Notes under the pieces: model-generated
What the model saw: only the letters and a program-made list of their open reading frames with translations
What the model was told of the DNA's origin: nothing
The model's database searches: none
Program-made: the position numbers and the translations under genes
DNA from: Betaproteobacteria bacterium RIFCSPLOWO2_12_FULL_62_58
Lineage (GTDB): Bacteria > Pseudomonadota > Gammaproteobacteria > Burkholderiales > SG8-41
Assembly (NCBI GenBank): GCA_001772005.1
Contig: MERI01000199.1
Coordinates: 1-50,334 of the forward strand
Direction of reading: 5' to 3'
DNA: 50,334 bases
In this document: piece after piece, positions 6,486 to 15,532 of the stretch
Position numbering within the stretch: the first letter of the stretch is position 1
Layout: the number at the start of each line of letters is the position of its first letter

Positions 6486-7505
6486 ATGCATCGAATGTAT
6501 CCCATCCTGAAGAGCCGGGGCAGGAGCGTTACCCGAGGCCCGCGGCGCCTGCGAGTGATGGCTATGCTGCTTGCGTGCCTGCTGCCGTGTGCGGCGATGG
6601 CGCAGGATTATCCGAGAAAGGCGATGCGCCTTATCGTGCGAGCACCGCCCGGCGGCACGGACGATCTGATCGCGCGCCTGATTTCGCCGGCGATCGGCAA
6701 AGCCGTCGGCCAGCAGGTGATCGTAGACTACCGGCCCGGCGCCGGCGGGCTGCTCGCATGGGAGTACATTGCGAAACAACCGCCCGACGGCTACACGATG
6801 CTGCTCGCCGCCTCAGGGCTCGCGGCGATCAAGAGCCTGCGCGCGAACGTGACGCTCGATCCATTCCGCGATATCGGCTGGGTCTCGCAGGTCACGAGCT
6901 TCATGCTGGTGCTGTTGGTGCACCCGTCGCTGCCCACACGCTCGATCAACGATCTGATCGCGCTCGCGCGCAAGCGGCCGGGCGCGCTGAGCTACGGCTC
7001 CTCGGGTGTGGGTGCAACCCCGCACCTCGCGGTCGAGTATTTCAAAGCCATGGCCAAGGTCCAGATCGACCATATCCCCTACAAAGGAGCCGGACCGATG
7101 TACCTCGACCTGTTCTCGGGGCGAATCGAGATGGGCGCGGCCGTGCTGGGAGCCGCGCTCCCCCACATCGGCAGCGGCAAGGTGCGCCCACTCGGGGTGA
7201 GCGGGGCGAAGCGCTCGACGCAGCTCCCCGAGATTCCGACCATTGCCGAGGGCGGGCTCCCGGGGTATGCGTTCGACCCCTTCTATGCGATCGTCGTCGC
7301 GAGTGGAACGCCACCCGAGATCATGGCCAGGCTCGCCGAAGGGATCGCCCGGGGAATGTCGCCACCGGAATTCCGTGCGCAGTTCCTCAAGATGGTCGCC
7401 TCCGAGGTGGCGGTCAACGCGCCGGCCCAGATGCTGGAGATGGCAAGGAAGGAGGCCGATCTGATCGACACCATCGTACGCACGGCCGGCATCAAACCGG
7501 AGTAG
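6486..7505 (+). CDS. Tripartite tricarboxylate transporter receptor protein (Bug family), copy 1
   Basis: 339 residues from ATG 6486, chosen because GGGAGGA lies just upstream. A long basic n-region and hydrophobic core (VMAMLLACLLPCAAMA) form a signal peptide, with probable cleavage after residue 39. The mature protein follows the TctC/Bug pattern: DYPRKAMRLIVRAPPGGTDD, the RPGAGG segment, and VPYKG-like HIPYKGAGPMY. Bug proteins are periplasmic receptors that bind carboxylates, amides or similar small acids. No TctA/TctB genes are nearby. It is followed 16 bases later by the M81 peptidase gene, so the two are probably co-transcribed and the ligand may be linked to that enzyme. Confidence 0.9.
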   Translation: MHRMYPILKSRGRSVTRGPRRLRVMAMLLACLLPCAAMAQDYPRKAMRLIVRAPPGGTDDLIARLISPAIGKAVGQQVIVDYRPGAGGLLAWEYIAKQPPDGYTMLLAASGLAAIKSLRANVTLDPFRDIGWVSQVTSFMLVLLVHPSLPTRSINDLIALARKRPGALSYGSSGVGATPHLAVEYFKAMAKVQIDHIPYKGAGPMYLDLFSGRIEMGAAVLGAALPHIGSGKVRPLGVSGAKRSTQLPEIPTIAEGGLPGYAFDPFYAIVVASGTPPEIMARLAEGIARGMSPPEFRAQFLKMVASEVAVNAPAQMLEMARKEADLIDTIVRTAGIKPE

Positions 7506-7521
7506 GAAAAGCGGAAAAAGC

Positions 7522-9042
7522 ATGGCGCGCATCGCCGTCGGTGGCTTCCACCACGAAACCAACTGCTTCGTCCCGGTGCACACCGACTTCGCCTATTTCG
7601 CCTCGATCGGTGACCGCCCTGCGCTCTCGCGCGGCGAGGAAATCCTGCGCAATCTGCCGGGCCGCGCCTTCGCCATGTCCGGCTTCCTCGCCGACATGGC
7701 GCAGAAGCACGAGCTCGTGCCGCTGGTGTGGGCGAGCGGCGGCGCCGGCGGCTACGTCACCAGCGACGCGTACGAGCGCATCGTCGGCGAATTGATCGGA
7801 CGGCTGTCGGTCGCGCTGCCGGTCGATGCGATCTATCTCGATTTGCACGGCGCGATGTGTTCGGTAGACTTCGAGGACGGCGAAGGCGAGTTGCTGCGCC
7901 GTGTGCGCGCCACCGTCGGTCCGAAGGTGCCGGTCGTGGTGAGCCTCGACTATCACACTAACCTGACCCCGGCGATGGCCGAGCTCACCGACGGCATGGC
8001 GATCTACTACACCTACCCGCACGTCGATCGGCCGCAGACCGGCAGCCGGGCGGCGCGCATCCTGACCACGATTCTCGCGCGCGGCAAGCCGACGGCGCGT
8101 GCCTTCCGCAAGTTCCCATTTTTGCTCCCGCTCAACTTCCAGTGCACGCTGGTCGAGCCGTCGAAGGGAATCGTCGCGAAATCCGCCGCGGGCGAAGGCG
8201 GGGAAGTGCTCGATCTTTGCTACGGCGCGGGCTTTCCGCCGTCGGACCTGTATTACTGCGGACCCGGCGTCATCGCACACGGCTACTCGCAAGCCGCGGT
8301 GGATTCGGCGGCGGACTCGCTCGCCAGCCACGTCAACAGTCTGGAGGCAGCCTTCGCTCAACCGCTGCTCGATCCTGACGAGGCAGTGCGTCAGGCGATG
8401 GCGATCGCGGCGAAGGCGACACGGCCGGTCGTGATCGCGGACACGCAGGATAATCCCGGCTGCGGCGGCACCGGCGATACGACCGGCATGCTCGAAGCAT
8501 TGGTGCGTAATCGCGCGGAAAGGGCGGCGCTCTGCGTTCTCACCGATGCCAAGGCCGCGTCAGCCGCGCACGCCGCGGGCGAGGGCGCAGATATTTCCGT
8601 TGACCTCGGCGGCTGCACGCCGTTACCGGGCGTAAAGCCTTTTCACGGCAGCTTCCGGGTCACGCGGCTCTCCAGCGGCCGCTTCGTCTGCAAGGGCCCC
8701 TGTGTCGGCGGGCGTGAAGCGCAGCTCGGGCCTACCGCGTTGCTGACCATCGGCGGCGTGAGCATCGTGGTGGCAAGCAAGCGCATGCAGGCCTACGACC
8801 TGGAGATCTTCCGTCACATTGGCGTCGAGCCGACCGCGCAGAAGATCTTGGTGGTGAAAAGCACCTGCCACTTTCGTGCCGACTTCGAGCCGATCGCCGA
8901 GCGCGTGCTGATCGCCGTCGCCCCGGGTGCGCATCTTGTGGACGCGCGTGAGTATCCCTACAAGCATCTGCGCGCTGGCGTGCGCCTGGAGCCGCTCGGG
9001 CCTGAGCGGGGAGCGGTGGGTCGGACCAGCGCAACGCATTGA
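7522..9042 (+). CDS. M81 family metallopeptidase (MlrC-like)
   Basis: 506 residues. The N-terminal DUF1485 domain starts with GGFHHETN (residues 8-14) and contains YLDLHGAM (about 105-112) and DYHTNLTP (143-150). These His and Asp residues are the likely zinc ligands. The MlrC C-terminal domain follows, with DTQDNPGCGGTGDTT and the closing YPYKHLRAGVRL region. MlrC was first known from microcystin degradation, where it cleaves linear peptide products. In betaproteobacteria many paralogs lie beside Bug receptors and act on unknown amides or peptides. A ribosome site (GGAAAAAG) precedes the ATG. Its full length is normal for the family. Confidence 0.9.
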   Translation: MARIAVGGFHHETNCFVPVHTDFAYFASIGDRPALSRGEEILRNLPGRAFAMSGFLADMAQKHELVPLVWASGGAGGYVTSDAYERIVGELIGRLSVALPVDAIYLDLHGAMCSVDFEDGEGELLRRVRATVGPKVPVVVSLDYHTNLTPAMAELTDGMAIYYTYPHVDRPQTGSRAARILTTILARGKPTARAFRKFPFLLPLNFQCTLVEPSKGIVAKSAAGEGGEVLDLCYGAGFPPSDLYYCGPGVIAHGYSQAAVDSAADSLASHVNSLEAAFAQPLLDPDEAVRQAMAIAAKATRPVVIADTQDNPGCGGTGDTTGMLEALVRNRAERAALCVLTDAKAASAAHAAGEGADISVDLGGCTPLPGVKPFHGSFRVTRLSSGRFVCKGPCVGGREAQLGPTALLTIGGVSIVVASKRMQAYDLEIFRHIGVEPTAQKILVVKSTCHFRADFEPIAERVLIAVAPGAHLVDAREYPYKHLRAGVRLEPLGPERGAVGRTSATH

Positions 9043-9082
9043 CAGGGCGAGACAACGTTACTGAATAGAAAGGAGACCATCC

Positions 9083-9301
9083 ATGCTCTGGGCCATCTCG
9101 CGCGCAGCCGCGCCAAACTTCGCCGCAATGCGTGAAAAGGGCTTGCCGGCCCACCTCGATTATCTCCATAGTCAGAAACGCATATTGGTCGTCTCGGGCG
9201 CGACGCTGACCGACGATGGCAAAGAGGTCATTGGCAGCCTGTTGATCGTCAACGTCAACAGCCGTGCCGAGGCCAGGGCCTTTGTGGACGGCGATTGGTG
9301 A
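9083..9301 (+). pseudogene. YciI-like protein, C-terminally truncated
   Basis: 72 residues with a good ribosome site (AAAGGAG). The sequence LWAISRAAAPNFAAMREKGLPAHLDYL...ILVVSGATLTDDG is a YciI-type ferredoxin-like fold. The family normally continues past FVDGDPF for about another 25 residues; here the frame stops right after FVDGDW. A TTAGGGGAC palindrome lies 32 bases beyond the stop. YciI proteins are small dimeric enzymes or lyases of mostly unknown role. It may still fold, but I treat it as a truncated copy. Confidence 0.65.
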
Positions 9302-9333
9302 CTGTTGGTGCGTGACTGATGGGGCGCGCCCTT

Positions 9334-9354
9334 CTTAGGGGACTGTCCCCTAAC
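9334..9354. repeat. TTAGGGGAC palindrome, copy 2
   Basis: CTTAGGGGAC and GTCCCCTAAC arms flank a single T. It lies between the truncated YciI gene and the racemase gene, 25 bases before the racemase start. It could affect mRNA folding or termination there. Confidence 0.9.
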
Positions 9355-9378
9355 GCCCTAACGATAAGGTGAACAATA

Positions 9379-10227
9379 ATGAAGTACCGGTTTCTGCTTA
9401 TTCAGCCTTTCCATCTACCACCCACTTCGAAGTACGGCCTGCGGATCGTTGAGGAGAGCAAGGAAGCACGCCTGGTCAATTATCACGACGTGAAGCATCT
9501 GCTCGAAGATGTCCAATGGGATCTCAACGTCGGCCCACTGGCGGCTTACGGCGATTGGCCGGTTGAAACGCGCGAGGAATTCTGCCTGGTTGCCGCGGGC
9601 CGGCTGCCGATCGTGCGTGACGCGTGCCAGAGCGGCAAGTACAACGCGATCGTGCTTCTTGGCGGCGGCCAGCCGGGCTTCTTGGAGTCCCGGGAGATTG
9701 CGCGCGCGTACGGCATTCCTGTGACTGCGTGCGCTTTCGCGCAGATGCATGTTGCGTCCATGCTCGGTAACAAGTTCACCGTGATCGATCTCGCCGAGAA
9801 TCACAACATGTATTACTACAACATTGTGGTTCAGCACCGGTTCGTCGAGCGTTGCGCATCGATCAGGAACATCAATTTCCCGCTCCCGCGCCCGGGCTGT
9901 ACCAATGAGCGGTCACTGCGTGACGAGCAGGACCGCGCTCTTCGTGGTGAAAGCTCGGCAATGCTGGAAGCAGCGGTCACTGAATCGGTTGCGGCGATCG
10001 AAGAGGATGGCGCCGAAGTCCTGATTTTCGGCTGTTCCGCGACGTTCTGGTTGCGGCCATACCTTCAGGCTCGCCTGACTGGCTTGGGTTGGGAGGTCCC
10101 CGTGCTCGAAGGATATGGTTGCGCGATCGGCCTGGCGAAAGCGATGGTTGACCTCCGGGTCGACGCGAGCGGGCTCATGTTCCCAAGCGACAGGCCGAGG
10201 AAGTGGCGCCGGAAGAAGGCCTTTTGA
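9379..10227 (+). CDS. Aspartate/glutamate racemase family protein
   Basis: 282 residues starting at ATG 9379 behind an AAGGTG ribosome site. The Asp/Glu racemase fold is shown by the two catalytic cysteines: Cys118 in GIPVTACAFAQMHVAS and Cys218 in EVLIFGCSATFWL, each in its usual place. GYGCAIGLAKAMVDL near the end is also typical. Members include hydantoin racemases, maleate isomerase relatives and aryl-malonate decarboxylases, so the substrate is open. The order Bug receptor, M81 peptidase, YciI, racemase suggests a small catabolic operon. The 3' end abuts an IS91 remnant on the other strand. Confidence 0.85.
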   Translation: MKYRFLLIQPFHLPPTSKYGLRIVEESKEARLVNYHDVKHLLEDVQWDLNVGPLAAYGDWPVETREEFCLVAAGRLPIVRDACQSGKYNAIVLLGGGQPGFLESREIARAYGIPVTACAFAQMHVASMLGNKFTVIDLAENHNMYYYNIVVQHRFVERCASIRNINFPLPRPGCTNERSLRDEQDRALRGESSAMLEAAVTESVAAIEEDGAEVLIFGCSATFWLRPYLQARLTGLGWEVPVLEGYGCAIGLAKAMVDLRVDASGLMFPSDRPRKWRRKKAF

Positions 10228-10282
10228 GGCATTGGCCTTCTGCGCCAAGGTCCCAACCGGCGCCAGCGTGGTAAGCGCCGAG

Positions 10283-10475
10283 CGCAAGCACGTTCTCCTC
10301 GACCCACTCGCCGTACGGAAGCACGCGCTTCTGGTGACAGCTCGGGCAGAAGTAGCGCGTCTTGCACGAGCAGGTAGTCGTGCCCGCAGGCATCGCAGCA
10401 CATACGTGCGGAGCCGTGGTGCGGATCGCCATACGCGAGGAAAAAAACGAATCGGACCGCATCTTCCTTCGCGGT
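10283..10475 (-). pseudogene. IS91-family transposase fragment, frameshifted
   Basis: On the minus strand one frame (10472 to 10359) reads HGSARMCCDACGHDYLL. After a frame change it continues with TRYFCPSCHQKRVLPYGEWVEENVL (10357 to 10286). Together these are the N-terminal zinc-binding region of IS91-type Y2 transposases (CxxCGH...CPSCHQKR). The tyrosine nuclease domain is absent. It is a relic of a transposon that may have carried or rearranged the neighbouring catabolic genes. It fills the gap between the racemase gene and the next Bug gene. Confidence 0.8.
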
Positions 10476-10494
10476 GTGAGCAACTCCCTCGCCG

Positions 10495-11463
10495 CTATTC
10501 GATCTTCGCGCCGCTGATTTTGACGACCTTGGCGTACTTGTCGTAATCCGCTCGCAAGCGTTGCGCAAATTGCTCGGGCGTCATGTGCATCGGATCGAGC
10601 GTCAGCTCGGTGAGTCTCGAGGCGACCTCGGGATGCTCGAGCGCCTTTTTGAGCGCCGCGTTGAGCGCGTCGACGATCGCTCTCGGTGTCCCTGCCGGCA
10701 CGAAGCAGCCGACCCAGGCCGTAAATTCATAACCCGGAACGGATTCCGCGATCGCCGGAATGTCCGGGAACTGCGCCATACGGGTGTCCGAACTCACACC
10801 GAGCGCCCGCACCTGTCCCGCCTTGATATGGGGGGCGATGGATCCCAGTGTGGTCAGCATCGCCTGGGTCTCTCCGCCAATGAGCGCGATGTGGCCGGGG
10901 CCGGCGCCCTTGTACTGCACGTTCAGCATATGGGTTCCGGACATGGAAACGAACAATGCCATCGCCATGTGCGCGTAGCTGCCATTGCCGGAGGCACCGT
11001 AGACGATCTGGCCAGGGCGTCGCTTCGCCAGCGCAACGAGCTCCTTGATCGATTTGACCGGCAGGGATGGATGCACGACGAGCACGCCCACCTGCCTCGC
11101 GAGCGCCGTCACGCCTATGAAATCCTTCAACACGTCGTACGGCAACTTTTTATAGAGATGCGCGTTGGCGACATGCGTGGTGGACTGCACCATCACGGTA
11201 TAGCCGTCCGCCGGGCTTCTCGTCACGAATTCAGAGCCGATCGTGCCGGCGGCTCCGCCGCGGTTCTCGATCACGAACGGCTGGCCCATCACCTCCGGCA
11301 TTTTGCCGAACACGATGCGTCCGGTGACATCGGTGGAACCGCCCGGGGGAAACACGATGATCACCCGTACCGGTTTGGATGGATAGACCTGGGCAATGGC
11401 CACGGCGGGTAAACACAGTGCAACAAGCAGGATCGGAATTGCACTTCGAAAATATCGTTTCAT
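10495..11463 (-). CDS. Tripartite tricarboxylate transporter receptor protein (Bug family), copy 2
   Basis: 322 residues with a clean signal peptide (KRYFRSAIPILLVALCLPAVAIA, cut before QVYPSKPVR). The Bug hallmarks are VIIVFPPGGSTDVTGRI, the ENRGGAAGTIG segment and VQYKGAGPGHIALIGGE. The C-terminus LRADYDKYAKVVKISGAKIE is typical. It is a periplasmic solute receptor; the ligand is unknown. It is the last gene of a minus-strand run that begins with the alcohol dehydrogenase (13718) and the Gfo/Idh/MocA gene (12612), with 66 bases between the oxidoreductase stop and this start. The receptor probably serves the pathway of those enzymes. Confidence 0.92.
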   Translation of the reverse strand: MKRYFRSAIPILLVALCLPAVAIAQVYPSKPVRVIIVFPPGGSTDVTGRIVFGKMPEVMGQPFVIENRGGAAGTIGSEFVTRSPADGYTVMVQSTTHVANAHLYKKLPYDVLKDFIGVTALARQVGVLVVHPSLPVKSIKELVALAKRRPGQIVYGASGNGSYAHMAMALFVSMSGTHMLNVQYKGAGPGHIALIGGETQAMLTTLGSIAPHIKAGQVRALGVSSDTRMAQFPDIPAIAESVPGYEFTAWVGCFVPAGTPRAIVDALNAALKKALEHPEVASRLTELTLDPMHMTPEQFAQRLRADYDKYAKVVKISGAKIE

Positions 11464-11529
11464 CCTCTATCCCATCTCGCTATCAAAAAGCTCTGCACGA
11501 GCGATGAGCCGTGCCTGTTCGTGCTGTAA

Positions 11530-12612
11530 TTACGATTCCAGCGGAAGCCGGATCCGTTCGCCTGTTGCAACCGCCCGCTCCATCGCAATCGTCGTCTCGA
11601 GAACCATGCGCGCCTCCGCCGGCGTTGCGTGCGGGATCGGGTTGCCGGTTACGAGGTGGTCCAGCCAGGAGCGGGTCTCGTTGCCGAGCGGCCCCCAGTA
11701 GTCGCCGAGTGCCCAGTCGCCGGAGGGGTTGCTGCCGCTGAACGCCATGTTGAGCTTGTGTTCGGGGACGTAGGCGTGGGCGATGCCCTTTTCCGAATAG
11801 AGCAGGTGGTCGCGGTGATCGTCGTCGATGATCATCGTGCCCTCGGAACCGAGGAGCTCCACGCGGGCCGATTGACCGAGTATCGGGTAACGGGCCGGCA
11901 ACGCGTAGCTGATGCCCAGGTTGATGACGGCGCCGTCGGCCAGCGTGACTATTCCCCAGGTAACATCGTGTATATCGTATCCTGCCTCCTTGAAGATACC
12001 CATCTGGCCGCGCGCAACGACTTCCACCGGCGGGTTGCCCTCGTTGTACCACAGCATCAGGTCAACGAAATAGGTCAGCACGTCGATCACCGGCGTCGCG
12101 TGCGGATTGCGCTTGAGGATCTCGAAAGCCTGGGCACGCGTGTTGTACACCCGCGCCATGCCGCCGGAGATCCTGCCGAGGTGTCCATCGAGCACCTGTT
12201 GCTTCGCGCGTGCGAAGCAACGCTTGAAACGCCGGATGTAACCCACGCGAAGGTCGCCCCCGGTTCTTTGCACGGCGGCGAGAATCTCGTCTGCGTCCTG
12301 CAATGTGAGGCCTAACGGCTTTTCCATCAGCACGGGCTTGCCGAGCTCGAGCGCCTGGCAAACGGGCTCGACGTGTTCATGCTCGGAAGTCGAAACGATG
12401 ACCGCGTTTACTTGCGGCCTCGATATCATTTCCAGGTTGTTCGAGGAGTGCGCGTTCGCGCCCGTCCGTTCAGCGAGGGCGCGAGCGCGGCCGGCGTCAC
12501 GGTCCGAAACGGCCAGAAAACTTACTGCAGGATGTCGTGCGGCGAGGCGCGCACGCAAGCTGCCGATCCTGCCTGATCCCACTACGGCTACACCTAATTC
12601 CTTAGGCATCAC
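11530..12612 (-). CDS. Gfo/Idh/MocA family NAD(P)-dependent oxidoreductase
   Basis: 360 residues. The N-terminal Rossmann domain opens with GVAVVGSGRIGSLRARLA, the dinucleotide loop. The EKP motif of the family is seen in GKPVLMEKPLGLTL, whose Lys is catalytic. The C-terminal domain has the expected alpha/beta sheet sequence with HDVTWGIVTLADGAVINLG. Family members oxidise or reduce sugars, inositols or related polyols. It sits between a zinc alcohol dehydrogenase and a Bug receptor, all in the same direction, which suggests a shared catabolic role. There is no damage. Confidence 0.9.
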   Translation of the reverse strand: MMPKELGVAVVGSGRIGSLRARLAARHPAVSFLAVSDRDAGRARALAERTGANAHSSNNLEMISRPQVNAVIVSTSEHEHVEPVCQALELGKPVLMEKPLGLTLQDADEILAAVQRTGGDLRVGYIRRFKRCFARAKQQVLDGHLGRISGGMARVYNTRAQAFEILKRNPHATPVIDVLTYFVDLMLWYNEGNPPVEVVARGQMGIFKEAGYDIHDVTWGIVTLADGAVINLGISYALPARYPILGQSARVELLGSEGTMIIDDDHRDHLLYSEKGIAHAYVPEHKLNMAFSGSNPSGDWALGDYWGPLGNETRSWLDHLVTGNPIPHATPAEARMVLETTIAMERAVATGERIRLPLES

Positions 12613-12668
12613 TTTGTCTCATCAACAAACTTCCATTGAGGAATCGGGTGCCGGTTCGGGCACGGTCC

Positions 12669-13718
12669 TTAACCTGCCATCACCAACGCGATGCGGCCGG
12701 CGGTCGCGTTGTTGCGGATCAGCTCGTGGGCTTCTTCCACCCGCTCCAGCGGAAAGGTCTGCGTGACCACGGGTCTGATGCGCTTGCGGCGCACCAGTTC
12801 AAGCGTCTGGGCGATCTCGGCGGCGGTGACGTAGCGCGAGGAATGCAGCTCCAGGCCGCGCTGCGTGAAGACGGCGGTGTTGAGCATGAAGCTCGGGGCC
12901 TCGCCATAGACGGATCTTGGCTTCGAGCCGATGATCACCATTTTGCCGGCGACCGCGAGTGACTGAATTCCGGCCTCCAGCGTCTGGCGGTTGCCGACGA
13001 CGTCGATCACGGCGTCCGCGCCCCGGCCCTCGGTCAGCGCCTTGACCTGCGGCGCGAGTTCGCCTCGGCGCACATCAATCACTTCGTCCGCGCCCCAGGT
13101 TTTTGCGAGCGCGAGCTTGTCATCCCCGATATCGGCGGCGAGTACGCGCCCGCCACACAGCCGTGCCATCTGCACCATGTGGATGCCGACGCCGCCGCCC
13201 GCGCCGATGATGAGCACATCGTCGCCCGGCCCCACGCGCGCTTCCTTGTGGCACGCGTGATAAGGCGTTGCAATCGCATCGGAGGCGACTGCCGCATCGA
13301 CGTCGGACACGCCGTCGGGTATCGCCACGATGTTGCGCTCGGGCAGCACGAGGTACTCCGCGTAGCCGCCATTGCACGCGGCGCCGACGTGACCGCGCAG
13401 ATTCAGGCACAGCGTCTCGCGCCCGCTGCGGCAATTGCGGCACTGCCCGCAGGTCAGATAGTAGTGGTTTGTGACGCGCTGGCCGGCCCTGACGCTTTTT
13501 ACTTCGGAGCCGACTTCCATCACCACGCCCGCCACTTCATGGCCGGGGGTGCGCGGATAGGAGGTGACGCGGCCGGGCGTCCTTATCAGATTGACGACCG
13601 TGAGCCCGACGCCGCACGCGCGCACGCGCACCAGCACGTCGTTCGGGCCGGGCTTGGGAATTGCGACTTCCTCCAGCCTGAGCGGTTGGCCCAACCCGTG
13701 CAGCACCATGGCTTTCAT
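12669..13718 (-). CDS. Zinc-dependent alcohol dehydrogenase family protein
   Basis: 349 residues from ATG 13718; the open frame extends further upstream but without family similarity. The GroES-like domain carries the catalytic Cys in ACGVGLT and His in PGHEVAG, plus a structural zinc cluster (CGQCRNCRSGRETLC). The Rossmann domain has IIGAGGGVGIHMVQMA. It acts on an alcohol or polyol with NAD(P). A paralog with similar architecture is at 34386-35426. It leads the run ADH, Gfo/Idh/MocA, Bug, with 56 bases to the next gene. The 700-base gap upstream of it would hold the promoter. Confidence 0.9.
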   Translation of the reverse strand: MKAMVLHGLGQPLRLEEVAIPKPGPNDVLVRVRACGVGLTVVNLIRTPGRVTSYPRTPGHEVAGVVMEVGSEVKSVRAGQRVTNHYYLTCGQCRNCRSGRETLCLNLRGHVGAACNGGYAEYLVLPERNIVAIPDGVSDVDAAVASDAIATPYHACHKEARVGPGDDVLIIGAGGGVGIHMVQMARLCGGRVLAADIGDDKLALAKTWGADEVIDVRRGELAPQVKALTEGRGADAVIDVVGNRQTLEAGIQSLAVAGKMVIIGSKPRSVYGEAPSFMLNTAVFTQRGLELHSSRYVTAAEIAQTLELVRRKRIRPVVTQTFPLERVEEAHELIRNNATAGRIALVMAG

Positions 13719-14426
13719 GGAATGCCTCGTTGCAAAAAGGTCGGCCGCAAATGGATCGGGCGCTCCGGGTATTTCCCTTGCGCGGAAAGTTGCGCCTTCG
13801 ACGCCGCCAACACGCATGATGCGCTGGCGAGCCATTCCGCCAGCCGCCGAATCCTGCCGTGCATGGAAATCATCCGTCTTGATGGTCTTGCTGCGAAATA
13901 AATTCAATCCGCCCGTTGCCGGCGTCCTGTGCCAATGCAACGCTGCGGTGATGCCGGATTGGTGCTCGGTGCGCGATCGAGGCTGCCAGCGCGTGCTCCA
14001 CCGTCCGATCCGCGCTTGGCGAGGGTCCGCAACGGACGTCGCGGCAAAGTATGCAGTTCCCGGGCGCGCCAAGTCAAGCAGCAGCGAGCGTGCCTTGGCT
14101 CAGGCGATGTCGGGAACGAGGTTAGTACGGGAAAGAATGCTGTAGACCCGCTTGCGTTGCGCTTCACGCGAGTACCCGGTTCGGGTCGCATTGGGACTTA
14201 CGAGCGACAGGCGCGAGGAGGGCGTGCCGTTGCGAGTCAAGAAGACCTCCACGCGTACGTCGAGAAGCTGGTGAATCTGGTGTAAACCCGTCTCGTCAGG
14301 TCTGCCCCTCGCATTGTGGAGCGATCGCTCCACGCGTCTTCCGAGCATGGCGGCGATCGGCGTGAGGAGCATCAGTGAATCGGTGGGTTACGCCGCCGGC
14401 GCGGCTAACCCACCCTACGCAGCCAG
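13719..14426. other. 708-base gap without a recognisable gene
   Basis: Open frames on both strands here have no family similarity that I recognise and unconvincing composition. The right end holds a REP-like hairpin (14382-14420). The left end should contain the promoter of the alcohol dehydrogenase operon, but I cannot point to convincing -35 and -10 elements. Confidence 0.5.
14382..14420. repeat. REP-like hairpin GGTGGGTTA...TAACCCACCC
   Basis: The inverted repeat GGTGGGTTACGCCG / CGGCTAACCCACC flanks a short CGGCG loop. It belongs to a hairpin type common between genes in many proteobacteria. It lies seven bases beyond the stop codon of the Bug gene at 14427-15395 and could act as its transcription terminator or mRNA stabiliser, although there is no T-run. 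Confidence 0.85.
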
Positions 14427-15395
14427 TTACTTCGCCCGTATTCCCGCTGCGTTCGCGACTTGCTGCCGCTTCGCGATCTCGCCGCGCAGGAAGCTGCCGA
14501 ACTCCGCCGGGCTCTGGGTCATGGGCCGGGAGCCGTCGGCGGCGAGATTATTGAGTACGTCCGGCTGATTCACCGCTTTCACCAGTTCGGTGTGCAGGTG
14601 CTCGATGATGGCGGCGGGCGTGCCTTCGCGCACCGCCATGCCGTTCCAGATCACGGTTTCCGCGCCGCGCACGCCGGATTCCGCCAGCGTCGGATAGCCG
14701 GGCAGCAGCGGCCAGCGCGTCGAGTGGGCGATGCCCAGAAGCCGCAGGCGGCCGGCTTTCACGTGCGGTAGCGACGAGATGGGATTGGTCACCGCCATCA
14801 TCACTTCCCCCGACAGCAGCGCGGTGGTCACGAGCGCGCTGCCTTTGTAGGGCACGTGCAGCAGGTCGGTGCCCGTGGCGAGCCGGAAGAGTTCGCCGCC
14901 GAAGTGCGAGCCGCCGCCGATGCCCGACGAGCCGAAGGTGATCTCGCCGGGTTTCGCGCGGGCAAGCGCGACGAGATCTTTCACGGACTTCACCGGCAGC
15001 GACGCATGCACGATCAGCGCGGCCGGCACCACACCCAGCCGCGTGATCGGCGCGAAGTCGCGCAGCGTGTCGTACGGCAGGTTCCTCACCAGGCTGGGCG
15101 CCGCGGTGAAGCTGGTGCTGACGAGATACAGCGTGTGGCCGTCGGCCGGCGCGCGGGCGACGAGTTCGGAAGCGATGGCGCTGCCGCCGCCGGGCCGGTT
15201 ATCGACCACCACCTGCTGGCCGAGGCTTTTCGCGAGCCTGGCGCCGACCAGCCGCGCTATGGTGTCGTTGCCGCCGCCCGGCGCGAGCGGCACGACGATT
15301 CGTAACGGCTTGACCGGCCACGCTTGCGGATGTGCTGATTGCGCGGGCAGCGCGCCGATGAGGGCCGCCGCAGCAAGGCGAAGGAATGCGGGCAC
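14427..15395 (-). CDS. Tripartite tricarboxylate transporter receptor protein (Bug family), copy 3
   Basis: 322 residues from a GTG start (15395). The signal peptide LRLAAAALIGALPAQSAHPQA precedes WPVKPLRIVVPLAPGGGNDT. Other Bug features are the DNRPGGGSAIASE loop and HVPYKGSALVTTALLSGE. It is a periplasmic receptor. The SDR fragment at 15398 ends two bases before the start, so the ribosome site would lie inside that fragment. This suggests the gene once followed an intact SDR gene in one operon. The ligand is unknown. Confidence 0.92.
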   Translation of the reverse strand: MPAFLRLAAAALIGALPAQSAHPQAWPVKPLRIVVPLAPGGGNDTIARLVGARLAKSLGQQVVVDNRPGGGSAIASELVARAPADGHTLYLVSTSFTAAPSLVRNLPYDTLRDFAPITRLGVVPAALIVHASLPVKSVKDLVALARAKPGEITFGSSGIGGGSHFGGELFRLATGTDLLHVPYKGSALVTTALLSGEVMMAVTNPISSLPHVKAGRLRLLGIAHSTRWPLLPGYPTLAESGVRGAETVIWNGMAVREGTPAAIIEHLHTELVKAVNQPDVLNNLAADGSRPMTQSPAEFGSFLRGEIAKRQQVANAAGIRAK

Positions 15396-15397
15396 TG

Positions 15398-15523
15398 TCA
15401 GATGCTCCGCGTGCGGCCGCCGTCGACGTTGATCGCGCAGCCGCTGATGAGCCGAGCCCGCGCCGAGGCGAGGAACACGGCGAGGTCCGCCACGTCCTGC
15501 GGATCGATGACCTTGCCCAGAAC
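15398..15523 (-). pseudogene. C-terminal fragment of an SDR oxidoreductase
   Basis: The frame reads VLGKVIDPQDVADLAVFLAS...LISGCAINVDGGRTRSI and stops at 15398, which is the standard end of a short-chain dehydrogenase (the GxxINVDGG segment). The part coding for the cofactor loop and the Tyr-x-x-x-Lys active site is missing. Upstream the frame runs into the dispersed repeat at 15533. Deletion linked to that repeat is the simplest reading. A full SDR gene lies just beyond (15642-16412) but is a different paralog. Confidence 0.8.
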
Positions 15524-15532
15524 GGAGTAGGA

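Noticed and set aside
13719-14072. N-terminal extension of the alcohol dehydrogenase by 118 residues
   Set aside because: The extension has no dehydrogenase similarity, and MKAMVLHGLGQPLRLEE at ATG 13718 is the family's usual start.
14102-14372. 90-codon minus-strand frame in the large gap
   Set aside because: No family similarity or ribosome site; composition is not convincing.
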